A stretch of DNA of 64,000 bases from NCBI RefSeq assembly GCF_014205765.1, contig NZ_JACIIZ010000001.1:363718-427717 (forward strand). Reading direction: 5' to 3'. Within the stretch, counting starts at the first letter, position 1, and every line of letters starts with the position of its first letter. Under the pieces are notes generated by a model. It was not told where the DNA came from, made no database searches, and was given only the letters and a program-made list of their open reading frames with translations. The DNA comes from Nitrospirillum iridis. GTDB lineage: Bacteria; Pseudomonadota; Alphaproteobacteria; Azospirillales; Azospirillaceae. The position numbers and the translations under genes were made by a program. This document shows, piece after piece, positions 9,034 to 17,861 of this stretch.

Positions 9034-10575
9034 TCAGCGCTGTTCCGGGTCTACGCCGTCGGTGGGGGCGGTCAGCCGGAACAGGTCATAGTTGCCGAAG
9101 GTGGCGCCGGTGAAGCGCTGCAGCAGCTCATAGTGGATGCCGGCCTCGTCCAAGCCGCGCTTCAGGCCATCCGGGTCCTTCTCCGCGTTGTTCTCCGCCA
9201 CCAGGTAGGCGACGGGGTGTTGGCGCAGCGTGGGCAGCAGCATTCCACCCACCGATTGTGAGGGCAGCAGGCGGTTGCGCCGCCGGTTCCACACCACATG
9301 GGTCAGGGTGCACTGGCAGGTGGGGGAGTATGTCGGGATGCCCAGCACGGCGGACAGCGGCACGCCGGCCTCATCCGGGTAGGAGGTCCAATAGGCGTCG
9401 GCCAGGCCGTGATCCCCGACCCAATGGGCCATCGCCTCGCTGTTGGCGAAGGGGTGGCGGAACTCCCCCGCATAGCTGTAGGCGCCCCACAGCGCCCAGA
9501 CGCCGCAATAGAGCGTGGCCAGCAGGGTGGGGGCGCCGCCACGGTGGCGGTACAGCCAGAAGCAGGTGACGAATCCCAGCCACAGGACACCGACGTGGCG
9601 GTATTCCGGTTGCTGGTAGACGATGAAGCAGAACAGGAAGACGATCAGGAAAGTCAGGGCATAGACCGACAGCATGGCCCGGTCCCGCCACAGCACGGCG
9701 AAGGGCGCCAGGGAGAACAGGGCGGCGGCGGCCACGGCCAGAACCGCATCCACCCAACGGCCCCAGGCGGTGGTGATGCCCTTTCCCAGGTAGTATTCAT
9801 CACCGAACTTGTAGGTTCGATCAAAGATCAGGCGGCGGAAGACGGCGAGGGCGCCATCCACGGTATGGAAGGTGGGCCTCTCGCCGCCGACGCCGGCATA
9901 GGCCATGTCGGCTGGCGGCAGCACCGTCCAGATGAAGCCGGCCACCAGGGCGACATACAGGGCCAGGCCCGCCGCTTCCTGCCGCAGGGCGGTGGTCAGC
10001 GAGGTCGCCCGCCAGGCGCGCAAGGCCCGTGTGCCCACCAGCGCCACCGACAGCAGCAGGCCGAAGGCCGAGCAATTGGCCAGCAGGCCCAATGTCAGAT
10101 AGATGCACAGCCGCCGCCGGGGATGCGCGCATTCCAGCCAGGCATAGAGGAAGGCCATCAGCATGCCGATGGCGTAGTTCCGGGAAATCAGCGCCCACTG
10201 GTAGAGCATGAAATAGCTGGCCATGATCAGCACGCGGTCGCGCCTGGCCAGGGGGGCGAGATATCCCACGACGGCGATGGCCGCCGAGACCACCGCCCAA
10301 TGCGCCAGCTTGATCATCGCCGGCTTGACGCTGATCCACTGCAGCGCCCAGAGCAGCAGGTACCACAGGGAGGGGTGGCCCTCATATTTCAGATTACTGA
10401 ACAGCGCCGGCAGGGTGGGGCTGTCCAGGATGATCCGCCAGTTCTGCAATTCGTCGAACCACAGCGGATGATGCCAAAGGCCGATGGCGACCAACGCCAT
10501 GAACAGCGGCGGCAGCAGCGGATAGAACCGGCCGCCGGGCAGGGGCTGGCGCAAGGCCTGGATCAGCGGGTTCAT
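9034..10575 (-). CDS. Polytopic membrane protein, GT-C glycosyltransferase-like
   Basis: A 513-residue integral membrane protein with about ten hydrophobic helices. After the first helix (about 20-35) comes the loop HHPLWFDELQNWRIIL, with adjacent acids D41-E42. This matches the acidic motif in the first periplasmic loop of GT-C glycosyltransferases, which use polyprenyl-phosphate sugars. The C-terminal 130 residues are soluble. The ATG at 10575 overlaps the galE-like stop by four bases (ATGA), which fixes the start. It follows an epimerase and a UDP-galactopyranose-mutase-like gene, so transfer of a galactose-type sugar to a lipid or polysaccharide is plausible. Neither donor nor acceptor can be identified. 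Confidence 0.65.
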   Translation of the reverse strand: MNPLIQALRQPLPGGRFYPLLPPLFMALVAIGLWHHPLWFDELQNWRIILDSPTLPALFSNLKYEGHPSLWYLLLWALQWISVKPAMIKLAHWAVVSAAIAVVGYLAPLARRDRVLIMASYFMLYQWALISRNYAIGMLMAFLYAWLECAHPRRRLCIYLTLGLLANCSAFGLLLSVALVGTRALRAWRATSLTTALRQEAAGLALYVALVAGFIWTVLPPADMAYAGVGGERPTFHTVDGALAVFRRLIFDRTYKFGDEYYLGKGITTAWGRWVDAVLAVAAAALFSLAPFAVLWRDRAMLSVYALTFLIVFLFCFIVYQQPEYRHVGVLWLGFVTCFWLYRHRGGAPTLLATLYCGVWALWGAYSYAGEFRHPFANSEAMAHWVGDHGLADAYWTSYPDEAGVPLSAVLGIPTYSPTCQCTLTHVVWNRRRNRLLPSQSVGGMLLPTLRQHPVAYLVAENNAEKDPDGLKRGLDEAGIHYELLQRFTGATFGNYDLFRLTAPTDGVDPEQR

Positions 10576-11618
10576 GCCTGGCGCTCCTCCGGGGGCTGCG
10601 CGTGGCTTGCTGCCGACGTCAGCAGGAAGCGCCAAGCCGTCGCGGCGATGGCGTCGATGTCGTTGAAGGCGGTGGTGAACCCCAGGATGGCCCGCGCCTT
10701 GTCCGGCGCGGCGTAGACCGCCGGGGGATCCCCGGGCCGGCGGGGCGATATTTGGCAGGGAACCGGTCGGCCGGATACACGTTCCACCGCGCGGACCAGA
10801 TCGCGGATGGAGGTGGCGCGGCCGGTGCCCAGGTTCAGGCGCAGCGACGGGCCGCCGCGGAGCAGGTGCTCCAGCGCCAGCACATGGCCACGGGCGAGGT
10901 CGCTGACATGGACGAAGTCGCGCAGGCAGGTGCCGTCCGGCGTGTCGTAGTCGTCACCATTGATGGCGAGGTGGGGGAGGCGTCCCAGGGCGACCAGCAG
11001 CGCACGCGGCAACAGGTGCGGTTCGGGATCGTGCCGCTCCCCGATCTCGCCGTCCGGATCGGCGCCGGCGGCGTTGAAATAGCGCAGGGCCGCCGAGCGC
11101 AGGCCGTAGGCCCGCCCGTAATCCTCCAGGATGTGCTCCACCATCAGCTTGGTCCGCCCATACGGACTGACGGGCCGCTGGGGCGTCTCCTCCGTGACCG
11201 GCAGGGTGTCGACCGGGCCGTACGTGGCGCAACTGCTGGAAAACACCAGGGCGTCCAGGCCGACCGCGCGCATGGCGTTCAGCAGGCACAACGATCCCGC
11301 GACGTTGTTGTCATAGTAGGCGGCGGGGTCGGCGATGGAATCCGCGACATAGGCGGATGCCGCGAAGTGCATCACCGCGACCGGGCCGTACTCCGCGATG
11401 GTCCCGGCCAGGGTGGCGGCGTCGCGGATGTCGCCACGCACCAGCGGTCCCCATCTCACGGCATCGGCATGGCCGGTTTGCAGGCTGTCGTAGGTGACAG
11501 GCAGATAGCCCGCCCGCGCCAGGGCCTTGCACGTGTGGCTGCCGATATAGCCGGCGCCACCGGTGACCAGGACGGACCGGACGCGGGCCATGGCCGGGGA
11601 ATGGGGAAGGGCGGGCAT
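10572..11618 (-). CDS. galE: UDP-glucose 4-epimerase (GalE-like)
   Basis: A 348-residue short-chain-dehydrogenase-type nucleotide-sugar epimerase. The NAD-binding motif is VLVTGGAGYIGSHT near the N-terminus. The catalytic region has FSSSCATYG and the YxxxK pair in PVSPYGRTKLMVE. The stretch ALRYFNAAGADPDGEIGE and the segment CLRDFVHVSDLARGH are typical of bacterial GalE, which interconverts UDP-glucose and UDP-galactose. The ATG at 11618 is 22 bp from the upstream gene's stop; an ATG at 11591 is also possible. The stop overlaps the start of the next gene by four bases. Together with the mutase-like flavoprotein upstream it could supply UDP-galactose and then UDP-galactofuranose. A related C4 epimerase specificity cannot be excluded. 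Confidence 0.85.
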   Translation of the reverse strand: MPALPHSPAMARVRSVLVTGGAGYIGSHTCKALARAGYLPVTYDSLQTGHADAVRWGPLVRGDIRDAATLAGTIAEYGPVAVMHFAASAYVADSIADPAAYYDNNVAGSLCLLNAMRAVGLDALVFSSSCATYGPVDTLPVTEETPQRPVSPYGRTKLMVEHILEDYGRAYGLRSAALRYFNAAGADPDGEIGERHDPEPHLLPRALLVALGRLPHLAINGDDYDTPDGTCLRDFVHVSDLARGHVLALEHLLRGGPSLRLNLGTGRATSIRDLVRAVERVSGRPVPCQISPRRPGDPPAVYAAPDKARAILGFTTAFNDIDAIAATAWRFLLTSAASHAQPPEERQA

Positions 11619-11640
11619 GGGATCGGGCCTCGGGGTGTCG

Positions 11641-13092
11641 TCAGGGTGCCGCCTTTTGCAGGCCCGTGTCGGTGATCCGGCCGGCTTCCTGATAGTCGGT
11701 GTCGGTATTGACCTGCCAAAGGTCATGGCGGGGCGGGTGGCCGTCCTCCCCGTCCGCGGCGATGATGTTCTCGGCGGCCAGGACGCCCATCAAAATGCTG
11801 TGATCCTGGTTGTTGTACTTGAACGCGCCATAGCGGCCGATGGCGTGCAGCCGGGGGAAGCGGGACAGGAAGGCCTCCACCGGCGCCAGGTTCTGCCGGT
11901 AGCCGTGCCCGTAGACAGGATAGCTCTTGCCCACCCGCACGATGTGCGCATTCAGGATGCCGGCACCGCCGGTCAGGCCGGTCGCCGCCATTTCGCGGCG
12001 GGCCAGGGCCGCGACGTCGCCGTCCGCCATGGTCCATAGCGCGTCGTCATCGTTGCACCAATATTCCAGGCAGACGATGGTGTTGCGCGACTGTCCGCAC
12101 AGGCTGGGCAGCCAGTTGCGGAAGTTGGTGATGCGCCCCGTCCGCAGCTCCGGCGAATGGACGTAGATCCACTGGTCCGGGAACAGGCCGGCGCCCTCGA
12201 CCTCCAGATAGGCCAGGATGGTGTTGCGGTAACGCAGCCGGGCGGCGCATTGGGCCACCTCGGCCGGCGGGTTCAGCCCGGCCACCAGGGCGGTCAGCGG
12301 CATGGAGGAGATGACGTGGTCGTAGGTACGGACCTCGCCCGTGCCCAGCTCGATCCGCGGCCGGCCGTCGGTGTCGAAGGTGACGCGCCGCACCGGCGTG
12401 GCGAGGTGCAGCCGTCCGCCGGCCGCCACCAGGGCTTCCGCCATCTTGTCATACAGGTCGCCGCTGCCCCCCGTGGGGTAGGCGAACTGATCCACCAGCG
12501 TCTTGTGGGTGATCCGCCGCGCGCCCAGCAGGGCGGCCTTGATGGCTTCGGACAGGGAAAAGCGCTTGATGCGCTGGGCGGCGAAGTCCGCGTCCAACGC
12601 GCGGCAGGGGATGCCCCACAGCTTCTCGCTGTATGACTTGAAAAAGATTCGGAATAGGCGTTTGCCGAAGCGGTTACTGACCCAGCCTTCGAAAGTGCTC
12701 TCGTCCTTTTCCGGGAACAGGCGCTGCCAGCCATAGCTGGCCACGCAGGCGATGGCCTCCCCCACGCCCAGCCCCTTCAGCGCGTTCATCGCCTTCAGCG
12801 GATAGTCGAAGAAGGTGCGCCGATAGTAGATCCGCGTCAGCCGGTCGACCATGTCGTAATCGTCGCCGATCACCTCATGCCAGACCCGGTTGACCCGATC
12901 ATCCGTGCTGAAGAAGCGGTGGGGGCCGTAGTCCACCACTTGACCCCAGAGGCTGAAGCTGCCGGCCATGCCGCCGACCTTGGGGCCGGCTTCGAAGACG
13001 TCGACCTGGACACCCTGGCCCGCCAGTTCGTATGCGGCGGTCAAGCCGGCGGGCCCGGCGCCGATGACGCCAACGGTCCTGGAACAAGTCAT
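11641..13092 (-). CDS. FAD-dependent oxidoreductase, UDP-galactopyranose-mutase-like
   Basis: A 483-residue flavoprotein. The dinucleotide-binding motif VGVIGAGPAGLTAA begins at residue 7, followed by VGGMAGSF and DYGPHRFFSTDD. These features occur in UDP-galactopyranose mutases and related Glf/protoporphyrinogen-oxidase-fold enzymes. The middle contains EKLWGIPCRALDADF, and the C-terminus has an FAD-contacting GRYGAFKYNNQDHSILMG segment. At 483 residues it is longer than classical Glf (about 370-390), so it may be a relative with another substrate. The ATG at 13092 is used because it begins just before the FAD motif. It leads a three-gene minus-strand set with galE and the membrane glycosyltransferase, which suggests surface-glycan synthesis. 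Confidence 0.7.
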   Translation of the reverse strand: MTCSRTVGVIGAGPAGLTAAYELAGQGVQVDVFEAGPKVGGMAGSFSLWGQVVDYGPHRFFSTDDRVNRVWHEVIGDDYDMVDRLTRIYYRRTFFDYPLKAMNALKGLGVGEAIACVASYGWQRLFPEKDESTFEGWVSNRFGKRLFRIFFKSYSEKLWGIPCRALDADFAAQRIKRFSLSEAIKAALLGARRITHKTLVDQFAYPTGGSGDLYDKMAEALVAAGGRLHLATPVRRVTFDTDGRPRIELGTGEVRTYDHVISSMPLTALVAGLNPPAEVAQCAARLRYRNTILAYLEVEGAGLFPDQWIYVHSPELRTGRITNFRNWLPSLCGQSRNTIVCLEYWCNDDDALWTMADGDVAALARREMAATGLTGGAGILNAHIVRVGKSYPVYGHGYRQNLAPVEAFLSRFPRLHAIGRYGAFKYNNQDHSILMGVLAAENIIAADGEDGHPPRHDLWQVNTDTDYQEAGRITDTGLQKAAP

Positions 13093-13304
13093 AAGCGCCC
13101 GCCACTCCCCCACCAACAAATCCTGACCGGCCCAGGGGACGGTCTTTCGGCGCCGCTACCCATGATCCTGCACAATCGTACGGAGGTTCCCGCCGTCCGC
13201 CGCGTAAACCTGCCCGAAAGAGGCTGGGTTGCCAAGCGCACTGAGGGAAGGACGGGGGCCTTTTTTCGCCGCCGCGCTGCGGGGCGCGGGAGGGGGCCAG
13301 GAAC

Positions 13305-14246
13305 TCAGGGCCAAGTCACCTCGGGCGGCAGGCTCATCAGGATGGCCTCGATATTGCCGCCGGTCTTCAGGCCGAACAGGGTGCCACGGTCGTGCAACAG
13401 GTTGAATTCGACATAACGGCCGCGGCGGCGCAGTTGATGATCCCGCTGCGCTTGGGTCCAGGGCAGGCCCAGGCGGCGGCGCACGATTTGGGGATAGACC
13501 TCGAGGAACGCCCGCCCCACGGCCTGGGTGTAGGCGAAGTCCGCCTCCCAGTCGCCGGTGCTGAGACGGTCATAAAAGATGCCGCCCACGCCGCGTGGTT
13601 CGTTGCGGTGGGGCAGGAAGAAATAGCGGTCGCACCATTCCTTGAAACGCGTGTAGTAGTCGGCGCCATGGGCGTCGCAGGCGGCCTTCAACGCCGCATG
13701 GAACAGTGCCGCGTCCTCCGCCGTCTCCGGGCTGTCCATGAACATCGGCGTCAGGTCGGCGCCGCCGCCGAACCAGGCTTCCTCCGTCACCAGATGGCGG
13801 GTGTTCATGTGCACGGCCGGCACCAGGGGGGAGCGCATGTGGGCCACCAGGCTGATGCCGCTGGCCCAGAAGCGGCCGGTGGCGGCGGCACCGGGGATCT
13901 GGGCGCGGAACTCCTCCGAGAAGGTGCCGTGGACGGTGGAGATGTTGACGCCCACCTTCTCAAACACGCGGCCGCGCATCAGCGACATGACGCCGCCGCC
14001 ACCCTTGCCCTCGCCATCCGCGTCCGGTCGGCTCCAGGCCTTGCGCTCGAACCGTCCGGGCGCGCCTTCGCCATAGGCCGGCAGGGACGCGGCCTCATCC
14101 TCGATGGTTTCGAAGGTGGCGCAGATGCGGTCGCGCAGGTCCTGGAACCAGGCGGTGGCCCGGGCCTTGCGCTCCTGCTCCAGGGGGGCGTCGCCCTCCA
14201 GCGCTTCCGGGGGCGGCGGGGTGGCGGGCAGGGGGGTGTCGGTCAT
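13305..14246 (-). CDS. hemF: Aerobic coproporphyrinogen-III oxidase
   Basis: A 313-residue HemF, the oxygen-dependent enzyme that decarboxylates coproporphyrinogen III to protoporphyrinogen IX in haem synthesis. Recognisable segments are [56 protein letters not shown] and [20 protein letters not shown], spanning the family from end to end. The ATG at 14246 gives the usual length; a TTG eight codons upstream (14270) would just avoid the trmL stop. It follows trmL on the minus strand with a 27-bp gap, so the two probably share a transcript. HemF suggests an organism that makes haem under oxic conditions, consistent with the bc1 operon just beyond. Confidence 0.95.
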   Translation of the reverse strand: MTDTPLPATPPPPEALEGDAPLEQERKARATAWFQDLRDRICATFETIEDEAASLPAYGEGAPGRFERKAWSRPDADGEGKGGGGVMSLMRGRVFEKVGVNISTVHGTFSEEFRAQIPGAAATGRFWASGISLVAHMRSPLVPAVHMNTRHLVTEEAWFGGGADLTPMFMDSPETAEDAALFHAALKAACDAHGADYYTRFKEWCDRYFFLPHRNEPRGVGGIFYDRLSTGDWEADFAYTQAVGRAFLEVYPQIVRRRLGLPWTQAQRDHQLRRRGRYVEFNLLHDRGTLFGLKTGGNIEAILMSLPPEVTWP

Positions 14247-14273
14247 CGGTCGAGGTTCCAGAGTACGCAAGGG

Positions 14274-14783
14274 TCAGCGGGGCCACGCGTCCAGCTGGCG
14301 GACGGCCTCGCCCACCACCATGGCGGCGGCCATGGCCACGTTGAGCGAGCGCAACCCCGGGCGCAAGGGGATGACCAGACGGGCGTCGGCGGCGGTGTGC
14401 ACCTCCTCCGGCACGCCGGCTGATTCCCGGCCCAGCAGCAGGATGTCGTCCGGCTGGAAGACGAAATCGGTGTAGCACACGGCGGCCCGGGTGGTCAGCA
14501 GCAGCAGACGGGGGACGCCGGCATTCCCCGGCGCGGGGGACAGCCCTGCGCCGTCCGGGGCTTGACCGTTCGCCCGCCGACGCGCCTCGAACGCGCTCCA
14601 GGAGGTGTGGCGCACCAGATCCACACCCTCCAGGTAGTCCATGCCCGACCGGCGTAGCCGTCTGTCGTCGAGAACGAATCCGCAGGGTTCGATGATGTCG
14701 ATGCCCACATTCAGGCAGGCCCCCAGGCGCATCAAGGTTCCGGCGTTCTGGGGGATGTCGGGTTGGTAAAGGGCTATCCGCAC
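14274..14783 (-). CDS. trmL: tRNA (cytidine/uridine-34 2'-O)-methyltransferase
   Basis: A 169-residue SPOUT-fold RNA methyltransferase that uses SAM to methylate the ribose of wobble nucleotide 34 in leucine tRNAs. The N-terminus MRIALYQPDIPQNAGTLMRL matches TrmL (motif 1). The knot-forming motifs appear as LLGRESAGVPEEVH and LRSLNVAMAAAMVVGEA near the C-terminus. Length is normal apart from a Gly/Pro-rich loop at about 70-88. It is transcribed away from petA and ahead of hemF. The 291-bp region between trmL and petA must hold promoters for both directions. Confidence 0.92.
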   Translation of the reverse strand: MRIALYQPDIPQNAGTLMRLGACLNVGIDIIEPCGFVLDDRRLRRSGMDYLEGVDLVRHTSWSAFEARRRANGQAPDGAGLSPAPGNAGVPRLLLLTTRAAVCYTDFVFQPDDILLLGRESAGVPEEVHTAADARLVIPLRPGLRSLNVAMAAAMVVGEAVRQLDAWPR

Positions 14784-15074
14784 GTGAAAGTAGTCCGATA
14801 AGTTATTGGAAATACTAGCTCTTCAGCCACAAAACCTTTCGCTTGTGCAGCTAAGAATAGCGCTGGTGCTGCATTCACACGCTTCCCAACGGTCTAGGGC
14901 GCATGTATATGGATTTACCGCGACCGGACAAGACGCCGGCCGTTAACCTTATGCCGTAACGGGCCGATGCAAGACCGGATCGTTTGGGTAAGGATATAAG
15001 AATATTGGGAAACCCTTGTGAGGCGGGCGCCGGGGCGTTTTCAGGTGCCCCCTGACTTCGAGGAGAAGCTTGGT

Positions 15075-15647
15075 ATGGCGGACACGACCCAGACGGCCGG
15101 GCACGGGCCGGGGAGCGGCTCTCATAGCGGCGGGGATCCCTCTCGTCGCGACTTCATTTACTTGGCCGCCGCCGCGACCGGTGCCGTGGGCGCCGCCGTC
15201 ACGGTGTGGCCTTTCATCGACAGCTTGAACCCCGCGGCCGACACGTTGGCGCTGGCCAGCACCGACGTCGATCTGGCGCCGGTGCAGGTGGGCCAGTCCA
15301 TCACCGTCACCTGGCGCGGCAAGCCGGTCTTCATCCGTCACCGGACGGCCGAGGAAATCAAGTCCGCCGCCGATGTGAACGTGGGTGAGTTGCGCGATCC
15401 GCAGACCGACGCGTCGCGCGCCAAGAAGCCGGAATGGCTGGTCGTCGTCGGTATCTGCACCCACCTGGGCTGCATTCCGCTGGGCCAAAAGAATTCCGAT
15501 CCCCGTGGCGAATATGGTGGCTGGTTCTGCCCCTGCCACGGGTCGGTCTACGACACGTCGGGCCGCATCCGCAAAGGTCCCGCCCCGCGTAACCTGGAAG
15601 TGCCCAGCTACGCGTTCAAGACCGACACTTCGATCAGGATCGGCTAA
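15075..15647 (+). CDS. petA: Ubiquinol-cytochrome c reductase Rieske subunit
   Basis: A 190-residue Rieske iron-sulfur protein of the cytochrome bc1 complex. An N-terminal Tat-type anchor ([19 protein letters not shown], about 23-41) is followed by a hinge and the cluster domain. The 2Fe-2S ligands lie in CTHLGC (C128, H130, C133) and CPCHGS (C152, H155), which also contain the disulfide cysteines. The ATG at 15075 is preceded by GAGGAG, 9 bases away; a GTG at 15018 is a poorer choice. It is the first gene of a petABC operon and passes electrons from ubiquinol to cytochrome c1. The gap to petB is 23 bp. Confidence 0.97.
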   Translation: MADTTQTAGHGPGSGSHSGGDPSRRDFIYLAAAATGAVGAAVTVWPFIDSLNPAADTLALASTDVDLAPVQVGQSITVTWRGKPVFIRHRTAEEIKSAADVNVGELRDPQTDASRAKKPEWLVVVGICTHLGCIPLGQKNSDPRGEYGGWFCPCHGSVYDTSGRIRKGPAPRNLEVPSYAFKTDTSIRIG

Positions 15648-15670
15648 GCCGGACCCCCAGGGAGCGAGAT

Positions 15671-17002
15671 ATGGCTCACGGCCCTTCGTCCTCTTTCAAG
15701 AATCCGGTGGTCAACTGGCTCGACCAGCGGCTGCCGATCTTCACGATGATCCAGAAGGAATACGGGGTGTTTCCCACCCCGCGTAACTTCAACTACTTCT
15801 GGAACTTCGGCGCCATCGCCATGATCATGCTGGTGACGATGATCGTCTCCGGCATCGTCCTGGCCATGCATTACACGCCGAACACAAACCTGGCCTTCAA
15901 TTCCGTCGAGCGCATCATGCGCGACGTGAATTTCGGTTGGTTGATCCGCTACATCCACATGAACGGCGCGTCCTTCTTCTTCATCGCCGTTTATATCCAC
16001 ATCTTCCGCGGCCTGTACTACGGTTCCTACAAGAAGCCGCGTGAGCTGCTGTGGATGATCGGCGTCGTGATCTTCCTGCTGATGATGGCCACGGCCTTCA
16101 TGGGCTACGTGCTGCCGTGGGGCCAGATGAGCTTCTGGGGCGCCACCGTCATCACCAACCTGTTCTCGGCCCTGCCGCTGGTGGGCCAGGACATCGTGAC
16201 CCTGCTGTGGGGTGGCTTCTCCGTCGACAACCCGACGCTGAACCGCTTCTTCGCCCTGCACTACCTGCTGCCGTTCGTCATCACGGCGGTGGTGTTCCTG
16301 CACGTGGCGGCGCTGCACGTCACCGGGTCCAACAACCCCTATGGCGTCGAGCCCAAGGGCCCGCAGGACACGCTGCCCTTCCACCCCTACTACACGGTGA
16401 AGGACAGCTTCGGCACGGTGGTCTACCTGGCCATCTTCGCCGCCTTCGTGTTCTACGCGCCCAACTTCTTCGGTGAGGCGGACAATTACATCCCCGCCAA
16501 CCCGATGGTGACCCCGCCGCACATCGTGCCGGAATGGTACTTCCTGCCCTACTACGCGATCCTGAAGTCCGTCACCTTCGACATCACCATCCCGTTCACC
16601 GGGCTGAAGCTGATCGAAGCCAAGCTGGGCGGCGTGATCGCCATGTTCGGCTCCATCGCCATTCTGTTCATCCTGCCCTGGCTGGACACGTCGCCGGTGC
16701 GCAGCGCGCGGTTCCGTCCCCTGTTCAAGAAGGGCATCTTCGCCTTCCTGGTGGCCTTCTTCCTGCTGATGTACGTCGGCGCCCAGACGGCGGATGCCGC
16801 CTGGCACCTCGGCGGCCTGGAAATCCCGCTGGTCTATGTCGGCCAGCTCGCCACCCTCGTTTACTTCGGCTTCTTCCTGTCGCTGCCGTTCATCGGCCTG
16901 ATCGAGAAGCCCCTGCCGCTGCCTGCCAGCATCGCCAAGCCCGTCCTGGGCGGCGGGGCCTCGGCCGCCGCCGGCGCCGCCAAGCCGATGGAGAAAGCCT
17001 GA
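15671..17002 (+). CDS. petB: Cytochrome b of the bc1 complex
   Basis: A 443-residue polytopic cytochrome b, the quinol-oxidising and quinone-reducing core of complex III. Eight hydrophobic helices are expected. Diagnostic segments are the Qo-site [17 protein letters not shown] and [12 protein letters not shown] (PEWY), plus the haem-carrying helices around [17 protein letters not shown] and [20 protein letters not shown]. The C-terminal extension after the last helix is rich in Ala/Gly. An in-frame downstream boundary is fixed by the overlap of its TGA with the ATG of petC (TGATG). It is the middle gene of petABC. Confidence 0.97.
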   Translation: MAHGPSSSFKNPVVNWLDQRLPIFTMIQKEYGVFPTPRNFNYFWNFGAIAMIMLVTMIVSGIVLAMHYTPNTNLAFNSVERIMRDVNFGWLIRYIHMNGASFFFIAVYIHIFRGLYYGSYKKPRELLWMIGVVIFLLMMATAFMGYVLPWGQMSFWGATVITNLFSALPLVGQDIVTLLWGGFSVDNPTLNRFFALHYLLPFVITAVVFLHVAALHVTGSNNPYGVEPKGPQDTLPFHPYYTVKDSFGTVVYLAIFAAFVFYAPNFFGEADNYIPANPMVTPPHIVPEWYFLPYYAILKSVTFDITIPFTGLKLIEAKLGGVIAMFGSIAILFILPWLDTSPVRSARFRPLFKKGIFAFLVAFFLLMYVGAQTADAAWHLGGLEIPLVYVGQLATLVYFGFFLSLPFIGLIEKPLPLPASIAKPVLGGGASAAAGAAKPMEKA

Positions 17003-17784
17003 TGCGTCGTCTTCGGTCCCTGATCCTCGCCGGTCTCGTCGCCGTCGCTGCGGCCGCACCCGCGGTCGCCAGCGAAGAGATGGAGTATCCGAAGAACGAG
17101 TGGAGCCACGGGGGCGTCACCCGCGGCTTCAGCAACATCTTCGGTACCTTCGACCGCAAGGCGCTGCAGCGCGGCTTCCAGGTCTACAAGGAAGTCTGCT
17201 CCGCCTGTCATTCCATGAACCTGCTATCGTACCGCAACCTCGGCGCGCTGGGGTACAACGAGGCGGAGATCACCGCCATCGCCGCCGGCTACGACATGAC
17301 CGACGGGCCCAATGACGAAGGGGAGATGTTCACCCGCAAGGGCGTGCCGGCCGATCACTTCAAGGCGCCGTTCGCCAATGAGAAGGCTGCCGCTGCCGCC
17401 AATGGCGGCAAGGCCCCGCCCGACCTGTCGCTGATCGTCAAGGCGCGCAAGGGCGGCGAAGACTACCTTGTGGCCCTGCTGACCGGGTTTGAGGAAGCCC
17501 CCGCCGGCTTCGCCTTGCCGTCCGGCGGCAACTACAACAAGGCCTTCGCCGGGCATGTCATCGCCATGCCGCCGCCCCTGTCGGACGGTGGCGTGACCTT
17601 CGCCGACGGCACCAAGGCCACGGTGGAGCAGCAGGCCAAGGACGTGGCCACGTTCCTGGCCTGGGCGGCCGAGCCCAACCTGGAGGCCCGCCACCAAATG
17701 GGCCTGAAGGTCATGATCTTCCTGCTCGTGCTGGCCGGTATCCTTTACGCCGCCAAGCGCGCGGTGTGGGCGGACCAGCACTAA
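17002..17784 (+). CDS. petC: Cytochrome c1 of the bc1 complex
   Basis: A 260-residue membrane-anchored cytochrome c1. A signal peptide (1-24, ending AVAS) precedes the haem site CSACH (C66, C69, H70), with the family-typical VYKEVCSACHSMNLLSYRNL context. The distal methionine is likely the one in GHVIAMPPPLSDG. A single C-terminal helix (MIFLLVLAGILYAAKRAVW) anchors it. The ATG shares one base with the petB stop, so translation is probably coupled. It carries electrons from the Rieske centre to soluble cytochromes such as the small cytochrome c encoded at 30638. The operon ends in a hairpin 30 bp downstream. Confidence 0.96.
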   Translation: MRRLRSLILAGLVAVAAAAPAVASEEMEYPKNEWSHGGVTRGFSNIFGTFDRKALQRGFQVYKEVCSACHSMNLLSYRNLGALGYNEAEITAIAAGYDMTDGPNDEGEMFTRKGVPADHFKAPFANEKAAAAANGGKAPPDLSLIVKARKGGEDYLVALLTGFEEAPAGFALPSGGNYNKAFAGHVIAMPPPLSDGGVTFADGTKATVEQQAKDVATFLAWAAEPNLEARHQMGLKVMIFLLVLAGILYAAKRAVWADQH

Positions 17785-17813
17785 GCCAGTCCATCCCTCG
17801 CGGGATTAAAGGA

Positions 17814-17850
17814 AAGGGCGCACCGGGTGACCGGGGCGCCCTTCTTGCTT
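17814..17850 (+). terminator. petABC operon terminator
   Basis: AAGGGCGC (17814-17821) pairs with GCGCCCTT (17836-17843), and an inner CCGG/CCGG stem closes on GTGA with one mismatch. A pyrimidine-rich tail CTTGCTT follows. It lies between petC and the convergent M48 gene. Confidence 0.7.
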
Positions 17851-17861
17851 CCGGGAAACCG

